Part shown: piece by piece, positions 6,620 to 10,318 of the stretch
Position numbering within the stretch: position 1 is the stretch's first letter
How the letters are laid out: every line of letters starts with the position of its first letter
Assembly: GCA_002700125.1 (NCBI GenBank)
Contig: PACM01000005.1
Span: forward strand, 1-10,318
Length of the DNA stretch: 10,318 bases
DNA from: Dehalococcoidia bacterium
Lineage (GTDB): Bacteria; Chloroflexota; Dehalococcoidia; Lucifugimonadales; Lucifugimonadaceae
Reading direction: 5' to 3'
The notes under the pieces: generated by a model
What the model was told of the DNA's origin: nothing
The model's database searches: none
Seen by the model: the letters and a program-made list of their open reading frames with translations, nothing else
Program-made: the position numbers and the translations under genes

Positions 6620-7810
6620 CTACTTAACAAAAATCATCGGTTGAATTTTTTTTAATTTTTTTCCTTCGAGTACTGTAATATAAATACCTGATGATAGTAT
6701 TTGACCAAATTTGTCTTGGGAATTCCATGATGTATGATGTGTACCGGCTGTTTGTTTTGCGTTAACCAGTGTTATTACTTCTCTTCCAGTAATATCATAT
6801 ATTTTTAATGAAATTGTTTCAATGTGTGGCAAATAATAACTAATTGTTGTTGCAGAGTTAAATGGATTAGGATAATTTGGATTCAAAGTAAGTTGTGTTG
6901 GTTGGCTCATATTTTCTGATATACTCATTGGGTTTCCAGTAACAAAATAATGAAATGGTTCAGCCGTATCCGAACCCCAGACAGAATGGCTTCCCGGAGT
7001 GTATCCGGCATTAGCAGCAGATTCTGATAATTCACCACTGCCTTCCAGAGATGCAGAAATATCGATATATTGACCCACATCAATAATCCTGTCACCATCT
7101 GGAGTATTGAGGAATCCCCACATAGGTGCTTTTATTTCTGCTTCATGCCCATCTTCTGAAACAGCAATTGTGATGATTCCCTGATACACAGGTCCTCGAT
7201 CCTCAACTACTACATAGCTTGAATCTTCAAATGTAACCCATTGAGTATAATAGTCATAAGAGCCGGGAGCTAGATTGACTATGCCATTCTCCAGATCTAC
7301 CAGTCCTTGAGTTTGGGCTTCTTCTTCACTGGTAAATTCATGATTGATATAATGACCCGTATTAAAACCTCCGTTATAGAATTCGACTTCCATATTCATA
7401 TCATAACCGCGGCTGTCAGGATAGTATCCGCCATCTTTGAGTTGATACCCTGTTGTGTCGTTATCATCCACATCAATCGTGAAAATAAAATAATAGCGGC
7501 CCTTCTTTTCATGTCCAAGTGTATCAGATGATGTTCGGCCTATTTCACCCGTTGCTTTTATATATCCATATAAATTTTCTGCATCATTCGTAAATTTCAC
7601 TTCAATGATATCAACGTCGGAATATTCTACATATGATGGCGAACCTCCCTCCGGATATCCATCAGTATCATGCACATCATCGGCCGAATCAATCACTGCA
7701 CTAGAAATAGCGGACCAGTCATCAAATTGACCATCGATCACGATACCGTTTTGTGCACAAACGATTACTGGTAATAGTGAGATGTTTAATATTACTATCC
7801 TTATACGCAT
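6620..7810 (-). CDS. Exported CBM9/DOMON-like protein with T9SS type-A C-terminal sorting domain
   Basis: This 396-residue protein has a signal peptide (MRIRIV then a hydrophobic run, cleavage about A19-Q20). The Cys at 18 is not in a proper lipobox, so it is not called a lipoprotein. The mature N-terminus IVIDGQFDDWSAI (23-35) is the usual opening of CBM9/DOMON-like sugar- or haem-binding sandwiches, followed by strands at VKFTNDAENLYGYIKA (71-86) and YYFIFTIDVDDNDTTGY (106-122). The acidic loop at 113-118 may bind calcium. Residues about 302-396 are a type-A sorting domain: NYPNPFN (312-318), TTISYYLP, ISLKIYDITGREV (333-345), GTHHTSWN and SSGIYITVLEGKK. In T9SS bacteria this domain directs outer-membrane translocation and surface attachment. 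AGGAG lies 7 bp before the ATG. It follows the toroid gene by 90 bp with no terminator, so it is probably the last gene of that operon and acts as a surface glycan binder (inferred). Confidence 0.85.
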   Translation of the reverse strand: MRIRIVILNISLLPVIVCAQNGIVIDGQFDDWSAISSAVIDSADDVHDTDGYPEGGSPSYVEYSDVDIIEVKFTNDAENLYGYIKATGEIGRTSSDTLGHEKKGRYYFIFTIDVDDNDTTGYQLKDGGYYPDSRGYDMNMEVEFYNGGFNTGHYINHEFTSEEEAQTQGLVDLENGIVNLAPGSYDYYTQWVTFEDSSYVVVEDRGPVYQGIITIAVSEDGHEAEIKAPMWGFLNTPDGDRIIDVGQYIDISASLEGSGELSESAANAGYTPGSHSVWGSDTAEPFHYFVTGNPMSISENMSQPTQLTLNPNYPNPFNSATTISYYLPHIETISLKIYDITGREVITLVNAKQTAGTHHTSWNSQDKFGQILSSGIYITVLEGKKLKKIQPMIFVK

Positions 7811-7817
7811 TTATAAT

Positions 7818-7822
7818 CTCCT
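7818..7822 (-). promoter_or_regulatory. Shine-Dalgarno of the sorting-domain gene
   Basis: AGGAG on the minus strand (plus strand CTCCT) lies 7 nt before the ATG at 7810-7808. It is much stronger than anything ahead of the plus-strand genes and fixes this start. Confidence 0.8.
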
Positions 7823-7900
7823 TTTAAAATGAAAATGATTGCAAATCCATCATCAATATGGGTATCTCTTTTATAAAACTTTTTCATATCAATTAGAGAA

Positions 7901-10087
7901 CTAGTTAATAATTCCATGGTAACGCGCCATATAATATGGCAGTAAATAAATCGTTCCTTCATGCTCTGAATAACCGTTGCCCTCTGTTGCATCCAATGCA
8001 AAACCATCACGGTCGAGACGCACATGACAGCGTTCATCAATTGGTAAAGCACTGCCATTTACATGCCAGCCGACTTTCAATCGATAATCTTCAGCTTTTT
8101 CAAAAACATTTTGAGGGCGTGCGGGATTCACCGGACGCCAGCCTTCGTTAACCACCTGACCCGGTGTTGGATCAAATACAATATCCAATCGGTGCCGGTT
8201 ATCCATCCTGTATCCAATCAAATCCAATGGCATTTTTTGCAGCGTTTCGATGATGTCATCGTGCTTGTAATCAGTTTTATAAAACTCATCTGCTGTAAAG
8301 TGTGCATAGTTGCCCGCAGCAGGAAAATACTTTCCCGAATCATATATCCCAGAATCAACCATTTTATTGAATCGCGTAGACAGTGCAGCATAGAGCGTAT
8401 TCCAAAAGGCACTTTTTTGTTTACTGATGTGCAGCCATGAATTTTCCAGACTCTCCCGGTACATCATTATAAGTTCTGGGTCTTTTTCATAATTCATCAG
8501 ACCATAGATACTCATCAAGCATAAATTATTATCCCAGGGCACTACATCATCGGGCGGGAAAAACATTTTGGATTGCATCGCATTGATGTGATAAGCATAT
8601 TTATTGCGCAGCATTTCTGCAGTTTCTAAATATTTTTTATCACCTGTAACATGATGAGCAACATTGAGGAATGACAATAACATCATCGAATTCAATCCGC
8701 GCTGATCCCAGCCCCAGATAGAGTTATGAAATTCTGGAGAAAAGTTAGCCCAACGGGTTGGTTTTCCATCGTGATCACGCAGTAAAAATCCGTGGCGGAT
8801 CAAATGATCTGTTATATCGCGAACCACTTCTCTTACCAATTTTTTTTCCTCTTCAGTATCGGCAACCAAATCATAATAAATACCATAGAAAAAATAATGC
8901 CCGGATAATTCATCTGAACTTGTATCACACTTCCAAAGGTATTTCCCATCTTTGCTTTTAACAAATCTTGGAATAATATCTTTCCAAAAAGGATCTTCTT
9001 TCTGTTTTCTTATATTATATTCTTGATCATATTGTTTATTTACTGGTTCAGGCCAATCGATTGGGATTATAACTCTTGCAGGAAACCCTTTTTCGTGAGT
9101 GATATCAACCAGCCATTTACAGGCATTAAAACTCCTTTTGGCCAACTTCTTTGCTTCTAAATTTCCAGTAACAGCATAGCGGAATGCTTGGGCAGCACCA
9201 TACATAGCTGTATATGTTCCATCATTATCTGAAATGGCAGGCTCCCACGAGTTTTTATCATAACGTATCTTTAATCGATTCTGTGCTATAAAACCCATTC
9301 TATTATGATAAGATTCAACTTGTTCTGTAAATAGATTTGCTTTTTCTTCCAGGGTCATTGACTGAAAAATGATCCGACTTACCCCATTATTTGTTGCTAG
9401 CCAGACGGTACCGTCTTTCTCTACCAGTATATCATTCACATAATCATCTGGTAACCATCTTCTACTAAAACGATAGTGAAAATTTTTCCCATCTGTTCTG
9501 ATTGCCCCTTTCTTAGTACCAAACCAAATTTCTCCATCCGGGGCACCCGCTATACATGTAAAATATTTAAATGGCAATCCTTCCTTTCCTGTAAAGAGTT
9601 TCCATTGACCCTTGTAATAATATCCTACTCCTTCATCTGAGCCAAACCATAAACGATCTTTGAAGTCTACATGCAAAACATTAACATTGGACAATTTCCA
9701 AGAATAATTCCTATCTCTCGGAAAAATTTCAATCAATTCATCTTCAATCTCATTTAAAATAAATAATCCATTCTTCTTTCCAATGTAAACCTGATTCAGG
9801 TATTTAATTTTGGATAAAATATTTTCATGAGAGTTGTTTTTCTGTTCCGTTAATCTAGATGATGATTTCGTAACATTCTTCCACTTGTCAACATCAAAAA
9901 TAAATTCCCCCTCATCAGAAACGGCTACAATATTTTTTGGTTCATCAAGTCGTATCTCTGAAAATACTGTTTCAGGAAGTCCATCATCTAATGTAAAAAC
10001 AGTAACGGTTTCCTGTAAGAATTGACCATTGCTGCTTACTTGTGCAAATGAAAAAGAAAAGATAACAAAAACAATTTCAAGCAACAT
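7901..10087 (-). CDS. Exported fusion: regulator-type propeller repeats plus alpha/alpha-toroid domain
   Basis: This 728-residue protein has a short signal peptide (MLLEIVFVIFSFSFAQ, oddly without Lys or Arg before the hydrophobic core). Residues about 30-240 are two-component-regulator-propeller repeats: FTLDDGLPETVFSEI (31-45), DRLWFGSDEGVGYYYKGQW (144-162), DGEIWFGTKKGAIRTDGKNF (184-203) and DGTVWLATNNGVSRI (225-239), with the linking 'GLP' and 'RRWLPDDYVNDI' turns. In Bacteroides hybrid sensors such repeats read out glycan fragments. Here no histidine kinase or DNA-binding domain follows. Residues about 245-728 are mostly helical with loop motifs ISDNDGTYTAMYG (285-297), SDELSGHYFFYG (391-402), PEFHNSIWGWDQRG (451-464) and PWDNN (517-521), as in (alpha/alpha)6 toroid glycosidases. 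D286, D288, D391, H397 and D461 are candidate active-site residues. Family activity is unknown to me. The ATG has AAGGAG 6 bp upstream, and the previous gene's stop codon overlaps that site. Confidence 0.82.
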   Translation of the reverse strand: MLLEIVFVIFSFSFAQVSSNGQFLQETVTVFTLDDGLPETVFSEIRLDEPKNIVAVSDEGEFIFDVDKWKNVTKSSSRLTEQKNNSHENILSKIKYLNQVYIGKKNGLFILNEIEDELIEIFPRDRNYSWKLSNVNVLHVDFKDRLWFGSDEGVGYYYKGQWKLFTGKEGLPFKYFTCIAGAPDGEIWFGTKKGAIRTDGKNFHYRFSRRWLPDDYVNDILVEKDGTVWLATNNGVSRIIFQSMTLEEKANLFTEQVESYHNRMGFIAQNRLKIRYDKNSWEPAISDNDGTYTAMYGAAQAFRYAVTGNLEAKKLAKRSFNACKWLVDITHEKGFPARVIIPIDWPEPVNKQYDQEYNIRKQKEDPFWKDIIPRFVKSKDGKYLWKCDTSSDELSGHYFFYGIYYDLVADTEEEKKLVREVVRDITDHLIRHGFLLRDHDGKPTRWANFSPEFHNSIWGWDQRGLNSMMLLSFLNVAHHVTGDKKYLETAEMLRNKYAYHINAMQSKMFFPPDDVVPWDNNLCLMSIYGLMNYEKDPELIMMYRESLENSWLHISKQKSAFWNTLYAALSTRFNKMVDSGIYDSGKYFPAAGNYAHFTADEFYKTDYKHDDIIETLQKMPLDLIGYRMDNRHRLDIVFDPTPGQVVNEGWRPVNPARPQNVFEKAEDYRLKVGWHVNGSALPIDERCHVRLDRDGFALDATEGNGYSEHEGTIYLLPYYMARYHGIIN

Positions 10088-10093
10088 CTTAAA

Positions 10094-10098
10094 CTCCT
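10094..10098 (-). promoter_or_regulatory. Shine-Dalgarno overlapping the upstream stop codon
   Basis: AGGAG on the minus strand lies 6 nt before the ATG at 10087-10085. The TAA of the upstream membrane-protein frame (10100-10098) overlaps this site, so translation of the two genes is probably coupled. Confidence 0.75.
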
Positions 10099-10318
10099 TA
10101 AAAGATTAAATAGTGGTTGAATACCACCCATGAAACATATCTTTTTAAAATGGTACCAATAATATGTCCAAACAAAAACGCTATATAAGCATTTTCACAT
10201 AAAACAGCGGCAAGAAGAAAAATAGGAAAATATCCCTTTGAAAAGGTTGAATTCCGGTTTGATTGAAGATAAAGGGCAAAAAATCCAACACCAGCTACAC
10301 GCGCTGAGGTTTGAACAA
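10098..10318 (-). CDS. Polytopic membrane protein, C-terminal tail (5' end outside window)
   Basis: An open frame enters from the right edge (first full codon 10316-10314) and ends at TAA 10100-10098, giving 72 residues. It contains hydrophobic stretches ARVAGVGFFALYL (5-17), YFPIFLLAAVL (29-39) and NAYIAFLFGHIIGTIL (42-57), then a basic KR and another short hydrophobic end. This reads as the last membrane segments of an integral membrane protein. The final helix motif F-G-H-x-x-G resembles TM6 of rhomboid proteases (A-H-I-x-G), but no catalytic GxS is visible in the part present, so this is only a suggestion. The stop lies 10 nt before the next ATG and overlaps its Shine-Dalgarno, which strongly suggests one operon with the toroid fusion gene. 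Confidence 0.6.
   Translation of the reverse strand, partial: VQTSARVAGVGFFALYLQSNRNSTFSKGYFPIFLLAAVLCENAYIAFLFGHIIGTILKRYVSWVVFNHYLIF

Noticed and set aside
7755..7758. Lipoprotein reading of the sorting-domain protein (Cys18)
   Set aside because: The residues before the Cys (V-I-V) do not fit the L-[AS]-[GA]-C lipobox. Ordinary cleavage at A-Q is more likely.
7801..8058. 85-residue minus-strand reading frame spanning the 90-bp gap between the toroid and sorting-domain genes
   Set aside because: It mostly overlaps the end of the toroid gene in a different frame, has no ribosome site and shows no recognisable motif.
8063..8440. 125-residue plus-strand frame inside the toroid gene
   Set aside because: It is antisense to a clear coding region, with scattered composition and no start signal.

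Overview
The window looks like chromosomal DNA from a free-living, probably aquatic bacterium of the FCB superphylum (Bacteroidota, Ignavibacteria, Marinimicrobia, Calditrichota and relatives). The best evidence is the C-terminal domain of the 396-residue protein on the minus strand. It carries an NYPNPFN motif followed by a type-A (T9SS-type) sorting sandwich, which is typical of that group. Base composition is moderately AT-rich, coding density is high and the standard genetic code fits. I cannot name a genus. There are no rRNA, tRNA, CRISPR, transposase or phage genes.

Plus strand, 1-6590. In order: the C-terminal tail of a sialidase/BNR-type exo-glycosidase; an exported NHL beta-propeller protein with an N-terminal Ig-like domain; a 203-bp leader with a weak terminator and competing hairpins; an exported five-bladed-propeller protein of the GH43/GH130 type; two tandem intrinsic terminators; an exported, cysteine-containing propeller-like protein of an uncharacterised family; a decayed C-terminal remnant of a CaiB/BaiF-type CoA-transferase (alpha-methylacyl-CoA racemase family); and an 818-residue glycoside-hydrolase-like protein with a GH67/GH20-type N-domain followed by a TIM barrel.

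Minus strand, 10318-6620, reading leftwards. A polytopic membrane protein tail ends inside the Shine-Dalgarno region of the next gene. That gene encodes a 728-residue exported protein joining two-component-regulator-type propeller repeats to an alpha/alpha-toroid domain. After 90 bp comes a CBM9/DOMON-like exported protein with the type-A sorting domain. This looks like one operon, and it converges with the plus-strand genes at 6591-6619.

Together this is an accessory region of exported carbohydrate-active or carbohydrate-binding proteins (sialidase-like, GH43/130-like, GH67/20-like, toroid, CBM9-like, several propellers). It is probably for recognising and trimming an external glycan. No SusC/SusD pair, sulfatase or dedicated regulator lies in the window, so the substrate is unknown. 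The plus-strand genes carry separate terminators and include a gene remnant, which suggests stepwise assembly by insertion and deletion rather than one old operon. All family assignments come from reading motifs by eye. None was tested by a database search.
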